NCBI RefSeq assembly: GCF_040719375.1
Contig: NZ_JBFDTP010000002.1
Location: 930,001 to 994,000, forward strand
Direction of reading: 5' to 3'
DNA length: 64,000 bases
Source of the DNA: Clostridium sp. AN503
GTDB lineage: Bacteria > Bacillota > Clostridia > Lachnospirales > Lachnospiraceae
Positions 1 to 8,236 of this stretch are shown here, piece by piece. A model generated the notes under the pieces. That model searched no databases and was not told where the DNA came from. It saw nothing but the letters and a program-made list of their open reading frames with translations. Position numbers and translations under genes: made by a program. Positions within the stretch are counted from its first letter, which is position 1. Each line of letters starts with the position of its first letter.

Positions 1-1
1 T

Positions 2-370
2 GTGGAAACTGCGTTGGACCAGGCGGTTAATGATTGTATCCGGGAAGGTGTCTTAGAGGATATCTTGTCAGGACATAAAGCGGAGGTGATGACAATGTTT
101 CTGACAGAATATGACGAAGAACGCCATATGGAGATGGAGCGGGAAGAATGGGAGGCAATCGGTATCACGAAAGGAGAGGCGATCGGCATCGCTAAAGGCG
201 TAAGAGCCCTTGTGGAGACCTGCCAGGAGCTTGGACTTTCCCGTAAGGAGGCGGGCGGAAGACTTCAGGCAAAGTTTTCAGTAAGCGCTGACACTGCGGA
301 AGCATATCTGAAATCGTACTGGAAAAATGACGCTGAGACCGGGACTGCTGACGAAAAAAGCAACACTTAA
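2..370 (+). CDS. Rpn-type recombination nuclease/transposase-like protein, C-terminal part
   Basis: The window opens inside this gene, so only about 122 C-terminal residues are visible; the apparent GTG at base 2 is not a credible start. The stretch IREGVLEDILSGHKAEVMT followed by a charged EERHMEMEREE region and a GITKGEAIGIAKG linker is typical of the tail of Rpn-family (PD-(D/E)XK nuclease, transposase-like) proteins common in Lachnospiraceae. The catalytic domain lies outside the window. A second, full-length relative with a different tail sits at 45730. The family is linked to DNA cleavage and recombination; activity here cannot be judged. Confidence 0.6.
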   Translation: METALDQAVNDCIREGVLEDILSGHKAEVMTMFLTEYDEERHMEMEREEWEAIGITKGEAIGIAKGVRALVETCQELGLSRKEAGGRLQAKFSVSADTAEAYLKSYWKNDAETGTADEKSNT

Positions 371-384
371 ATGAAAGGATGAAG

Positions 385-432
385 AGCGCTGAAAAAGTCT
401 GGTTCTTTGAAAAAATCAGGTTTTTCAGTGCT
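385..432 (+). terminator. Possible terminator hairpin after the Rpn-type gene
   Basis: Arms AGCGCTGAAAAA (385-396) and TTTTTCAGTGCT (421-432) pair over 12 bases with one G-U pair and a 24-base loop. It lies 15 bases after the stop codon. There is no strong T-run after it, so termination is plausible rather than certain. Confidence 0.4.
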
Positions 433-463
433 CATTTTGGCTTATCTGGCATTTTCCTGCAGG

Positions 464-492
464 TTGCCTTTTATGCGGATTTATGCTATAAT
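464..492 (+). promoter_or_regulatory. Sigma-A type promoter for the amino acid permease/lysC operon
   Basis: TTGCCT at 464-469 and TATAAT at 487-492 are separated by 17 bases. The predicted start, near 499, lies just before a perfect 14-base hairpin and about 110 bases before the permease gene. Confidence 0.7.
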
Positions 493-505
493 TCGACGGT
501 ACGTG

Positions 506-539
506 TGTGGAGAGAATCTCATGGCAGATTCTCTCCACA
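506..539 (+). promoter_or_regulatory. Perfect 14-bp hairpin in the permease leader
   Basis: TGTGGAGAGAATCT (506-519) and AGATTCTCTCCACA (526-539) are perfectly complementary around a 6-base loop. The hairpin begins about 7 bases after the predicted transcription start, which would place it at the 5' end of the mRNA. The sequence after it is not clearly T-rich, so mRNA stabilisation or attenuation are both possible. Confidence 0.5.
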
Positions 540-611
540 TTGTCGGTTTTGGGATTGTTTAACAGATTAATGTGTTAACAGTCCATAATATAACTAAAGG
601 AGATTAAGAAA

Positions 612-2021
612 ATGGAACAAAAAGGCGGGGACAAGAAAATCCTATGGTACAGCCTGGCATTTATGGCATTTTCCACAGTGTGGGGCTTTGGAAATGTAAT
701 TAACGGCTTTTCCGAGTACGGTGGGCTGAAGGCTATCGTATCATGGATCATGATTTTTGCTATTTATTTTGTACCGTATGCATTGATGGTCGGCGAAATG
801 GGATCTGCCTTCAAGAACGCGGGCGGCGGTGTCAGCTCCTGGATCCAGGCCACGATCGGGCCGCAGATGGCTTACTATGCGGGCTGGACATACTGGGTGG
901 TGCATATGCCCTATATTTCCCAGAAACCAAGTTCTACGGTGATCGCTGCAAGCTGGGCGATCTTCCAGGACAAGCGCGCCAGCAGCATGAACACGACCAT
1001 CCTGCAGATCATCTGCCTGGTGATCTTTATTTTCGCCATGTATTTGGCAAGCAAAGGTGTCAGCATGCTTAAGAAGCTGTCCACACTGGCTGGTTCTACC
1101 ATGTTCATCATGTCCATGCTGTTTGTACTGATGATGATCGCGGCGCCGGCTATCACGGATGCAAACCTGTTGGAAATCGACTGGTCGCTTAAGAACTTCA
1201 TGCCGACTTTTGACGCAAAGTTCTTTATGGGATTGTCCATCCTGGTGTTTGCGGTGGGAGGCTGTGAGAAGATTTCACCATATGTAAATAAGATGAAGGA
1301 CCCTGCCAGGGATTTCTCAAAGGGTATGATCGCACTGGCGGTCATGGTTGCGGTTACCGCTATCCTTGGAACCGTATCTCTCGGCATGATGTTCGATTCC
1401 AACAATGTGCCTCAGGATCTGATGACCAACGGCGCTTACTATGCATTCCAGAAGCTGGGAGAGTATTATCATGTGGGCAACCTTTTTGTGATCATCTATG
1501 CGATCACCAACCTGATCGGCCAGTTTTCCGTTATGGTAATATCCATCGATGCGCCTCTGCGGATGCTGCTTGACAGCGCGGACGAGCGGTTCATTCCGAA
1601 AAAGATGTTTAAGCAGAATGAACATGGCGCATATGTGAACGGACATAAGCTGATCATGGCGATCGTGTGCGTATTGATCGTAGTACCGGCATTTGGTATT
1701 AAAAATGTGGATGTACTGGTCAGATGGCTGGTAAAGGTAAATTCCGTGTGTATGCCTCTGCGTTATCTGTGGGTATTTGTGGCATATATTGCGCTGAAAA
1801 AGGCCGGCGAGAAATTCCCTGCGGAATATCGTTTTGTGAAAAATAAGACACTGGGAATCATTCTGGGCGCATGGTGCTTTGGCTTTACCGCATTTGCCTG
1901 CCTCACTGGTATCTATTCTGAGGATCCGTTCCAGCTGGTGCTCAACATTGTTACCCCGTTCGTACTGGTGGGACTTGGGTTTATCCTGCCGATGATGGCG
2001 AAGAAGGAACAGAAAGCATAG
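612..2021 (+). CDS. Amino acid permease, APC superfamily (YjeM-like)
   Basis: This 469-residue protein has about twelve hydrophobic segments and the N-terminal glycine-rich helix typical of APC-superfamily amino acid transporters (SLAFMAFSTVWGFGNVINGF). The closest family I recognise is the YjeM/glutamate-antiporter-like branch, known mainly by homology. The start follows AAAGGAG at about 597-603. Only 16 bases separate its stop from aspartate kinase, so the two probably share an mRNA from the promoter at 464. This suggests, as inference, a substrate linked to aspartate-family amino acids such as lysine. The substrate cannot be read from the sequence. Confidence 0.85.
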   Translation: MEQKGGDKKILWYSLAFMAFSTVWGFGNVINGFSEYGGLKAIVSWIMIFAIYFVPYALMVGEMGSAFKNAGGGVSSWIQATIGPQMAYYAGWTYWVVHMPYISQKPSSTVIAASWAIFQDKRASSMNTTILQIICLVIFIFAMYLASKGVSMLKKLSTLAGSTMFIMSMLFVLMMIAAPAITDANLLEIDWSLKNFMPTFDAKFFMGLSILVFAVGGCEKISPYVNKMKDPARDFSKGMIALAVMVAVTAILGTVSLGMMFDSNNVPQDLMTNGAYYAFQKLGEYYHVGNLFVIIYAITNLIGQFSVMVISIDAPLRMLLDSADERFIPKKMFKQNEHGAYVNGHKLIMAIVCVLIVVPAFGIKNVDVLVRWLVKVNSVCMPLRYLWVFVAYIALKKAGEKFPAEYRFVKNKTLGIILGAWCFGFTAFACLTGIYSEDPFQLVLNIVTPFVLVGLGFILPMMAKKEQKA

Positions 2022-2037
2022 GAGGAAAGAAGACCAT

Positions 2038-3252
2038 ATGGCTCTGATCGTACAGAAATTCGGCGGAAGCTCTGTCGCAGATGCGGACAGGCTCCGCCAT
2101 GTGGCAAAAATCATCACGGATACGTATCGTGCGGGCAATCAGGTAGTTGTGGTGCTGTCGGCTCAGGGAGACACCACGGATGAACTGATTGAAAAAGCGC
2201 ATGAGATCAATCCTCATGGCTCCAGCCGGGAGATGGATATGCTGCTTGCCACTGGAGAGCAGATCTCCGTGGCGCTCTGCGCTATGGCGGTGGAAGCTCT
2301 GGGCTGCCCGGTCATTTCCCTGACCGGCTGGCAGTCCGGCATGGTGACCAACACCAAGTCCATGAAGGCCCGGATCAAGCGGGTGGAAACGGAGCGGCTG
2401 GAAGCGGAGTTAAGCCAGAAAAGGATCGTCATTGTGACGGGATTTCAGGGGATCGACCGCAATGAGAACATAACCACCCTTGGCCGGGGCGGGTCGGATA
2501 CGTCGGCGGTTGCGCTGGCGGCGTCGCTTCATGCGGACCTCTGCCAGATCTATACCGATGTGGACGGCGTTTATACGGCGGATCCCAGGCTCGTACCGGG
2601 CGCAAGGAAACTGGATGAGGTCACCTACAACGAGATGCTGGAGCTTGCCACGCTGGGGGCGCAGGTTCTGCACAACCGGTCGGTGGAGATGGCGAAAAAA
2701 TACAATGTCAGGCTGGAGGTTTTATCCAGCTTCACGGGCAATCCCGGAACCGTAGTGAAGGAGGTCGTAAAACGCATGGAGAAATCATATATCAGCAGTG
2801 TGGCTGTGGACAAGAATATCGCGCGGATCGCGCTGATCGGAGTGCCTAACGAGATCGGCACCTCATTTAAGGTGTTTTCCCTGCTGGCCCAGAACAATAT
2901 TAATGTGGATATCATTCTTCAGGGAATTGGTCATGAGGACGGAAAAGATATCTGTTTTACCGTTGCAAGCTCCGATTTAGAGGCAGCGTCTGAGCTTTTG
3001 GAGCAGAATAAAGACCGGATACTCTTTAACCGTCTGGAGACCAATGAGGATGTGGCAAAGGTTTCTGTGGTGGGAGCCGGAATGATCAATAACCCTGGCG
3101 TCGCTGCCAAGCTGTTTGAGGCGCTGTATGACGCCAACATCAATATCAACATGATCTCCACAAGTGAGATCAAGATATCTGTGCTGGTGGACCGGAAGGA
3201 TGCGTCGAAAGCGGTGGAGGCTATCCACGACAAGTTTTTTGAGATGATGTAG
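2038..3252 (+). CDS. lysC: Aspartate kinase
   Basis: The protein catalyses ATP-dependent phosphorylation of aspartate, the first step to lysine, threonine, methionine and diaminopimelate. It is 404 residues, normal for a monofunctional enzyme. The kinase motif QKFGGSS is at residues 6-12, a GRGGSDTSA substrate loop lies near residue 150, and two ACT-type regulatory domains occupy the C-terminal third, from about residue 265 (IALIGVPNEIG, then VSVVGAGMINNPG). ACT domains imply feedback inhibition by an end-product amino acid. The gene has a strong AGGAGGAAAG ribosome site and lies between a permease and a DUF4321 gene, in an operon ending at the terminator at 3552. Confidence 0.95.
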   Translation: MALIVQKFGGSSVADADRLRHVAKIITDTYRAGNQVVVVLSAQGDTTDELIEKAHEINPHGSSREMDMLLATGEQISVALCAMAVEALGCPVISLTGWQSGMVTNTKSMKARIKRVETERLEAELSQKRIVIVTGFQGIDRNENITTLGRGGSDTSAVALAASLHADLCQIYTDVDGVYTADPRLVPGARKLDEVTYNEMLELATLGAQVLHNRSVEMAKKYNVRLEVLSSFTGNPGTVVKEVVKRMEKSYISSVAVDKNIARIALIGVPNEIGTSFKVFSLLAQNNINVDIILQGIGHEDGKDICFTVASSDLEAASELLEQNKDRILFNRLETNEDVAKVSVVGAGMINNPGVAAKLFEALYDANININMISTSEIKISVLVDRKDASKAVEAIHDKFFEMM

Positions 3253-3262
3253 AGGACATAAG

Positions 3263-3514
3263 ATGAGAAATAAGAATTTTTGGATACTTCTGCTCTTGCT
3301 GCTTGCAGGGATTGTTCTGGGAGGTTTCCTGGGGAGCCTGGCGGAGGGGACCGCATGGCTGTCATGGCTGAATTTTGGTCAGTCCTTTGGGCTGGATTCG
3401 CCGTTAATCTTGAACTTTGGGGTACTGGTCATTACCTTTGGCCTGTCTATCAAGATCACTATGGCAAGCATCATTGGAGTGGCGGTGGCTTTGATCATTT
3501 ACCGCCTGATCTGA
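3263..3514 (+). CDS. DUF4321 family small membrane protein
   Basis: This 83-residue protein has two or three hydrophobic segments (residues about 6-27, 45-60 and 62-82) and matches the DUF4321 pattern: a charged MRNKNFW start, a glycine-rich first helix, and an LNFGVLVITFGLSIKITMASIIG end. The family occurs in Firmicutes, often near cell-shape or metabolism genes, and has no assigned function. It starts 10 bases after lysC and is almost certainly cotranscribed with it. A strong terminator follows. Confidence 0.8.
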   Translation: MRNKNFWILLLLLLAGIVLGGFLGSLAEGTAWLSWLNFGQSFGLDSPLILNFGVLVITFGLSIKITMASIIGVAVALIIYRLI

Positions 3515-3551
3515 GGCTGTTCTTCAGAAAATACATAATTGTTTAAGAGAG

Positions 3552-3611
3552 GCTGTCACGCCTTTGATCGGGAGATCCGTATCCTCCAGGTCAAAGGTGC
3601 GGCAGCTTTTT
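3552..3611 (+). terminator. Rho-independent terminator of the permease-lysC-DUF4321 operon
   Basis: A 16-base stem joins 3552-3567 and 3591-3606, with one mismatch and two G-U pairs, and is followed by TTTTT at 3607-3611. It separates the lysC operon from the S41 gene, which has its own promoter downstream. Confidence 0.8.
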
Positions 3612-3643
3612 GGTATGGCTTTTCCGTGATTTTTGTACAGTTC

Positions 3644-3672
3644 TTGCCAATAGGAATGCCGGGCAGTATAAT
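3644..3672 (+). promoter_or_regulatory. Sigma-A type promoter for the S41 protease-like gene
   Basis: TTGCCA (3644-3649), a 17-base spacer and TATAAT (3667-3672). The start would be near 3679. This falls inside the longer open frame that begins upstream and shows that the real gene start is the ATG at 3710. Confidence 0.75.
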
Positions 3673-3709
3673 GGTATTAATTTTATCCATGTTGAAGGAG
3701 GGGTTGAGG

Positions 3710-5188
3710 ATGTGGCAGTTACAGGAAACGTTCAAGAGACGGGAATCTCCCTGTCTGGGCAGGAGGCAAGTCCGGGTAACGCTTGCTGCGCTGGCCCTGG
3801 CAGCAGGACTTGTGGCCGGATGGGGTTCAGTGAAGGCGGAGGCGGCAGAGGCATCCGGGGAGCTCACACTGGATGAGCGGTTTAATGAGCTGTATTATGG
3901 GAATCTGGAAGCGCAGGAAACCAGAAACGGGATCGGTTTGACAAAGGAGCAGATGTTGGAGGATTATGATTACCTGTATCGGTCGATCCGGGAGAACTGG
4001 CCTTATGTGGGGGTTGCCAGACGTAAGGCGGGGGCAGACCTGGATGCCAGTTATAAAGAAGGAAGAATGCGGCTGGAAGCCGCTGGGACAGACGTGGATT
4101 TCTATATTGAGGTATCGAAGCTGGTGGATTCCATGAAGGGGATCGGCCATCTCAGCGTTTATGATCCCTACACAGTATCCAGTGAGGTGAGGGGATACAA
4201 ACAGTATCAGGACTCAGGGCAGTGGCCGGAGGAACTTGACTGGTACAGGCCCTGGATCGCTGACTGGCTCAGTGATCCGGTGGTAAGGAATGAGTCTGCA
4301 TGGAAGGAGCTTTTAAAAGCTTCTTTCAGCTCGGCCTATGACCAGACTATGGAAGAATTCGGGATTGATCAGGGGAATGCGGCAGAAAATGTGCACACGG
4401 AGATTATCGAAGAGGGAAAGACGGCTTACTTGTCCATCGCTGCTTTCGATATGGATTCCTACGATGAGGACAAAGAGATCCTGTTTGACTTTTACAGGCA
4501 GGTGGCTGATTATGACAATCTGATCATAGATATAAGGGAAAACGGGGGAGGAGGGATGCCCTACTATATGGACCTGATCGTGGCCCCCAACACGGAAAAG
4601 GATCTCTGCTGGCTGAATTATGTGTTTGTAAAGGATGGGGAGATCAACCGGAAATACAACTCTGATCTGCATGAGGTGTTTTTTTCTCTGGATACGCCAG
4701 TTGATCAGATAAGGGAGCAGATGCTGAAGAGCTGGTCCGGAAGGCAGAGGGAAGCGGTGGAACCTCTTCTGGAACATATTGGAGTTCCGGAAAAGATGAA
4801 TCAGGAGGATTTAAAAGAGCTGGATCTGTATGCGCCGGATGTGATGTACATAGAGTCACTTAATGGGGAGCGGATGTTTCAAGGAAAGATATGGGTCCTT
4901 GTGAGTGGAAATGTTTATTCCTCATCAGAATCTTTTGCGTCCTTCTGTAAGACGACAGGCTGGGCGGCTCTCGTCGGAACCCGCACCGGCGGGGACGGCA
5001 TCGGGTCTGATCCGCTGATGATCGTGCTGCCCAACAGCGGACTTGTGAGCAGATATGCCTGGATTTATGGAACGGTGCAGGATGGGACCGGGAGCGAAGA
5101 GTTTGGGACGGAGCCAGACTATATTTCCGGACCGGGAGAATCAGCGCTGGAAACATGTCTGAGGCTGATCAGGGAAAATGGCCGGTAA
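3710..5188 (+). CDS. S41-family (C-terminal processing) peptidase-like secreted protein
   Basis: About 492 residues from the ATG at 3710, chosen because GAAGGAGG lies 8 bases before it and the promoter at 3644 would start transcription after the longer ORF's first codons. Residues about 22-40 form a secretion signal ending near KAEAAEA. The C-terminal half is an S41/tail-specific protease fold: NLIIDIRENGGGG is the usual strand-loop, and the SSSESFASF segment carries the expected catalytic serine, followed by VGTRTGGDG. No PDZ domain is obvious. It is probably an extracellular serine protease or an inactive relative; the substrate is unknown. Confidence 0.8.
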   Translation: MWQLQETFKRRESPCLGRRQVRVTLAALALAAGLVAGWGSVKAEAAEASGELTLDERFNELYYGNLEAQETRNGIGLTKEQMLEDYDYLYRSIRENWPYVGVARRKAGADLDASYKEGRMRLEAAGTDVDFYIEVSKLVDSMKGIGHLSVYDPYTVSSEVRGYKQYQDSGQWPEELDWYRPWIADWLSDPVVRNESAWKELLKASFSSAYDQTMEEFGIDQGNAAENVHTEIIEEGKTAYLSIAAFDMDSYDEDKEILFDFYRQVADYDNLIIDIRENGGGGMPYYMDLIVAPNTEKDLCWLNYVFVKDGEINRKYNSDLHEVFFSLDTPVDQIREQMLKSWSGRQREAVEPLLEHIGVPEKMNQEDLKELDLYAPDVMYIESLNGERMFQGKIWVLVSGNVYSSSESFASFCKTTGWAALVGTRTGGDGIGSDPLMIVLPNSGLVSRYAWIYGTVQDGTGSEEFGTEPDYISGPGESALETCLRLIRENGR

Positions 5189-5205
5189 AATGTATGATTC
5201 CAACG

Positions 5206-5234
5206 TTGCCATTCTCAGGGGAACGTGCTAGAAT
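5206..5234 (+). promoter_or_regulatory. Promoter for the first MATE pump gene
   Basis: TTGCCA (5206-5211), a 17-base spacer and TAGAAT (5229-5234), in the gap between the S41 gene and the MATE gene. The leader to the ATG at 5317 would be about 75 bases. Confidence 0.65.
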
Positions 5235-5316
5235 CGTATGTATCAAAATCAAGTAAGCGCTTTCAGCCGTCGACCGCCCTGTGCGTTTGACACTGAAGGC
5301 AGGGGAGAAACAGATT

Positions 5317-6702
5317 ATGAATATACGGAAGAAGGCGGTCCGTTCCTATGAGATGGATATGTGCAATGGACCGCTTTTTGGCAAGATCGTGGCGTTTGCC
5401 GTGCCTCTGATCCTGTCCGGGATCTTACAGCTCTTATTTAATGCGGCGGACATTATTGTGGTAGGAAGATTTGCAGGAAGTGAGTCTCTTGCGGCGGTAG
5501 GCTCCACGTCGTCCCTGATCAATCTTCTGGTCAATATCTTTATCGGCCTGTCCGTCGGAGCCAATGTCCTTGTGGCCCAGTTTTACGGCGCCCAGAGGCG
5601 GAAGGATTTGGAGGAGACGGTTCATACGGCGATGCTGCTGGCGGTATTTGGCGGCGTGTTCCTGATCGTAGTGGGAGTCCTGCTTGCAGATCCGCTTTTA
5701 GAAATGATGGGAACGCCGGATGATGTATTGCCGCTTGCGGCTCTCTATATGAAGATTTATTTTGTCGGGATGCCTGTGACCCTGCTTTACAACTTTGGAA
5801 GTGCGGTCCTGAGGGCCGTGGGCGATACCAAAAGGCCGCTGTACTTCCTTTTGACAGCGGGGATCATCAACGTGGTGCTGAACCTGATCTTTGTGATTGC
5901 GTTTTCTATGGGGGTAGCGGGCGTTGCCCTCGCCACCGTCATTTCGCAGTGTGTCTCCGCGGCGCTGATCGTCCAGTGTCTGGTGCGTTCTGACGCGCCG
6001 TACCGGCTGCGGAAGGACAGGCTGAAGATGACGAAGGACAAGCTGATGCTCATAGCAAAGATCGGTCTTCCCGCCGGATTGCAGGGAGCGATCTTTTCTA
6101 TTTCCAACGTTTTGATCCAGTCCTCTGTCAATTCCTTCGGTTCCATCGCCATGGCGGGCAATACGGCTTCGGCCAATATCGAAGGGTTTGTGTACACATC
6201 CATGAATGCGGTGTACCAGACGGCGCTCAGCTTCACCAGTCAGAATTTTGGTGCAAAAAAGTTTGACCGGATGACGAAGATCCTTTTGTACTGCCTGGGC
6301 TTTGTGGTTCTGGTGGGTATCGTGATGGGGGACGGAGCAGTCCTGTTTGGCCGTCAGCTTTTGGGGATCTATTCTTCCGATCCGGAGGTGATCCAGTACG
6401 GGATGAACCGGCTGCGGCTCATAAGCGGTCCTTATTTCCTGTGTGGGATCATGGATGTGATGGTGGGCGGGCTGCGCGGCGTCGGGTATTCGGTGATCCC
6501 TATGCTCGTGTCGCTGACCGGGGCCTGTGCGTTCCGGGTACTGTGGATCTTTACGGTGTTTGCGGCAGACCGGACCCTTAAGACACTTTATCTGTCGTAT
6601 CCAGTGTCCTGGACGATCACGTTTACGGCCCATGTGATCTGCTATATCCTGATCCGCAGGAAACTGGCAAGGAATCATATGAAAAGTCAGGCGGCAAGTT
6701 AA
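5317..6702 (+). CDS. MATE family efflux transporter
   Basis: This integral membrane pump of about 461 residues has twelve predicted helices in two repeats. It shows the family patterns PLILSGILQLLFNAADIIVVGRF near the start and GLPAGLQGAIFSISNVLIQSS at the start of the second half. MATE pumps export drugs or organic cations using Na+ or H+ gradients. The ATG at 5317 is preferred because AGGGGAG is 9 bases upstream; the open frame extends to a GTG at 5281. It is monocistronic by position, with its own promoter. Two further MATE genes lie at 12708 and 14168, but they are not close duplicates. Confidence 0.9.
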   Translation: MNIRKKAVRSYEMDMCNGPLFGKIVAFAVPLILSGILQLLFNAADIIVVGRFAGSESLAAVGSTSSLINLLVNIFIGLSVGANVLVAQFYGAQRRKDLEETVHTAMLLAVFGGVFLIVVGVLLADPLLEMMGTPDDVLPLAALYMKIYFVGMPVTLLYNFGSAVLRAVGDTKRPLYFLLTAGIINVVLNLIFVIAFSMGVAGVALATVISQCVSAALIVQCLVRSDAPYRLRKDRLKMTKDKLMLIAKIGLPAGLQGAIFSISNVLIQSSVNSFGSIAMAGNTASANIEGFVYTSMNAVYQTALSFTSQNFGAKKFDRMTKILLYCLGFVVLVGIVMGDGAVLFGRQLLGIYSSDPEVIQYGMNRLRLISGPYFLCGIMDVMVGGLRGVGYSVIPMLVSLTGACAFRVLWIFTVFAADRTLKTLYLSYPVSWTITFTAHVICYILIRRKLARNHMKSQAAS

Positions 6703-6772
6703 AATGTAATGGCAGGCTCAGGATATTTATGGTATGATAAAAGAAGCTGAAAAGACATGAAGGAGGTCAACC

Positions 6773-7129
6773 ATGGACAAAGAAGTATTAGGATACGTAG
6801 TAGAAAAGACAAAAGAACTGATCGCTGCGGCGACCTGCAGCAGTGAGACAAGGGAAGCAGCCCAGGCCTGGCTGGATGCGGTTGGGACAGAAGGCGAAGC
6901 GGCAGAGACAAAGAAATACATAGAAGAGCTGGAAGCTGATATCATGCCGATTGACAATCTGATCGGTTTTGCAGAGTCAGATGCAGGGAGCCAGGTTTTC
7001 GGAGCGGCAGCGCCCAATGTGGCGGCACATGCGAAAGAGATCAAGGCTGCCGGAGCCAAATTCTGCGATTGCCCGGCCTGCGCAGCAGTGGAAGCGATCC
7101 TTGAGAAGAAGGAGCAGATCCTTAAATAG
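6773..7129 (+). CDS. Small unnamed cytosolic protein with CxCxxC motif
   Basis: This 118-residue acidic protein has no membrane segment. It is mostly helical, and near the C-terminus it carries KFCDCPACAAVE, a CxCxxC cluster that could bind metal or form disulfides. Similar short proteins in gut Clostridia are, from memory, sometimes labelled chaperone Hsp90, but nothing here resembles the Hsp90 fold and I would not use that name. It has GAAGGAGG before the ATG, a possible extended TGGTATGAT -10 at about 6730-6738, and a strong terminator just downstream, so it is probably a single-gene transcript. Confidence 0.6.
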   Translation: MDKEVLGYVVEKTKELIAAATCSSETREAAQAWLDAVGTEGEAAETKKYIEELEADIMPIDNLIGFAESDAGSQVFGAAAPNVAAHAKEIKAAGAKFCDCPACAAVEAILEKKEQILK

Positions 7130-7162
7130 CAGGTATTTTTGATTCGTGGAATATCGTTTTAT

Positions 7163-7208
7163 ATAAAGAAAAAGCATCAGTCAGCGATGATTGATGCTTT
7201 TTCTTTAT
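7163..7208. terminator. Bidirectional terminator between convergent genes
   Basis: Perfect 17-base arms at 7163-7179 and 7192-7208 (ATAAAGAAAAAGCATCA and its complement) give T-rich ends on both strands. It serves the small gene on the plus strand and the YwaF-like gene on the minus strand. Confidence 0.85.
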
Positions 7209-7216
7209 TAAATCGT

Positions 7217-7909
7217 TTATTTGTGGTACAATATCCGGGATATCCGCCTAAAGGCACGGTGCACTACATAACCTCCCAGGCAGATGACTGCCAGATACAG
7301 AAGGTTTGCGGGCAGGATGCCGATGCGCAGGGCGATGTCATGGAAGATGATCTGTGTGGTGGGATAGTAGGGGGAGATATAGAACATATCCGCCCGTCCA
7401 TGTCCCGGAGCATAGATATTGATCAGCGTGGCGATGCAGCAGCAGATCACAAAGACCGGGATCGTGCGGGCAAAGCCTTTGCCGGACAACGCCGACCGTC
7501 CGGTCAGGAAGATAAAGATTCCGATCAGGATCAGCATGGTGTGCCAGACATAGCCATGGACAGACAGAGTCCAGTGGATGCCCAGAAATCCCTCCGGCAC
7601 CAGGAGCGCTGCAATGCCCCCAAGCAGGTTGTAGTCCTGCATAAAGGTATACAGTGTGGTCTTGACTGTCCGGTCCTTTATAAATGGCAGGAGCAGGCAC
7701 AGATACATGGGCAGGCTGCAGAGCTGGAAGGGGAAAAACCACCAGTCGTAGCTTCTGTGATTGATGAAATAATATAAAAACAGTTGTTTGTAGGTTTCGC
7801 TGACAGCCAGAAACAGCCCGCAGGCAAAGAGGATACGGTCTGCGGTGCGGTCCGGCAGGGAGCGGAGCCGGAAAAAAATTGAATTGTTCATAATAATATA
7901 GTATAACAT
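7217..7909 (-). CDS. YwaF/TP0381-like integral membrane protein
   Basis: This 230-residue protein has about six membrane segments. It shows the pattern FPFQLCSLPMYLC near residue 60, a conserved-looking NLLGGIAALLVPEG, and SVHGYVWHTMLILIG with two histidines inside the membrane region. This matches, in my judgement, the uncharacterised YwaF/TP0381 integral membrane family. No strong ribosome site precedes the ATG at 7909 or the internal ATG at 7891, so the start is uncertain. It converges on the small CxCxxC gene, and its upstream side abuts a large palindromic element. Function unknown. Confidence 0.65.
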   Translation of the reverse strand: MLYYIIMNNSIFFRLRSLPDRTADRILFACGLFLAVSETYKQLFLYYFINHRSYDWWFFPFQLCSLPMYLCLLLPFIKDRTVKTTLYTFMQDYNLLGGIAALLVPEGFLGIHWTLSVHGYVWHTMLILIGIFIFLTGRSALSGKGFARTIPVFVICCCIATLINIYAPGHGRADMFYISPYYPTTQIIFHDIALRIGILPANLLYLAVICLGGYVVHRAFRRISRILYHK

Positions 7910-7935
7910 TCTTGATGAAAAAGAACAAGGCAGGG

Positions 7936-8203
7936 GAGATATCGGATTTTGCGGCAGCGGCGGCCCTCATGCCGGAGCAGCACAGATTCCGGCTCCGGTT
8001 TCGACCATAAGAAGCTGTAGGCATCCGGAATTTTCTTAAAAGCCTGCAAGGGGAAGGGGCAACTCGCCTGCGCTCAGACAACCCCTTCCCCTTGCAGAAC
8101 AGAAAATCCTGTATGCCAACAGCTTCTAATGGTCTGCAAAGTCGCCGGAATCTGTGCTGCTCCGGCGCAAGGGCCGCCGCTGCCGCAAAATGCGGAATCT
8201 CCG
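7936..8203. repeat. Large imperfect palindrome, arms about 125 bases
   Basis: Three perfect paired blocks are nested: 7947-7966 with 8171-8190 (20 bases), 7971-7992 with 8145-8166 (22 bases) and 8044-8059 with 8082-8097 (16 bases). Between them the arms remain similar (GAAGCTGTAGGCATCC against GAAGCTGTTGGCATAC). The loop is about 22 bases. Both arms, read outward, could encode the same CCSG.RAAAAAK peptide in shadow frames, which confirms the symmetry. It fills the 327-base gap between the YwaF-like gene and the GNAT gene. It is most likely a dispersed repeat or MITE-like element, or a long hairpin RNA; no transposase is present. Confidence 0.85.
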
Positions 8204-8236
8204 GCTACGTTTTCTCAGGAAGAGGAGAAAAGATTG

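Noticed and set aside
379..570. 63-codon ORF after the Rpn-type gene
   Set aside because: It covers a hairpin, the promoter at 464-492 and the leader hairpin, and shows no protein-like composition.
3539..3709. Upstream part of the S41 ORF
   Set aside because: It overlaps a terminator and a promoter whose start lies inside it, so it is not translated as part of the gene.
5698..6678. 326-codon ORF opposite the first MATE gene
   Set aside because: His/Arg/Gln-rich shadow of a membrane protein gene; not protein-like.
8129..8236. N-terminal extension of the GNAT gene
   Set aside because: The extra codons lie in the palindrome's right arm and lack a ribosome site before them.
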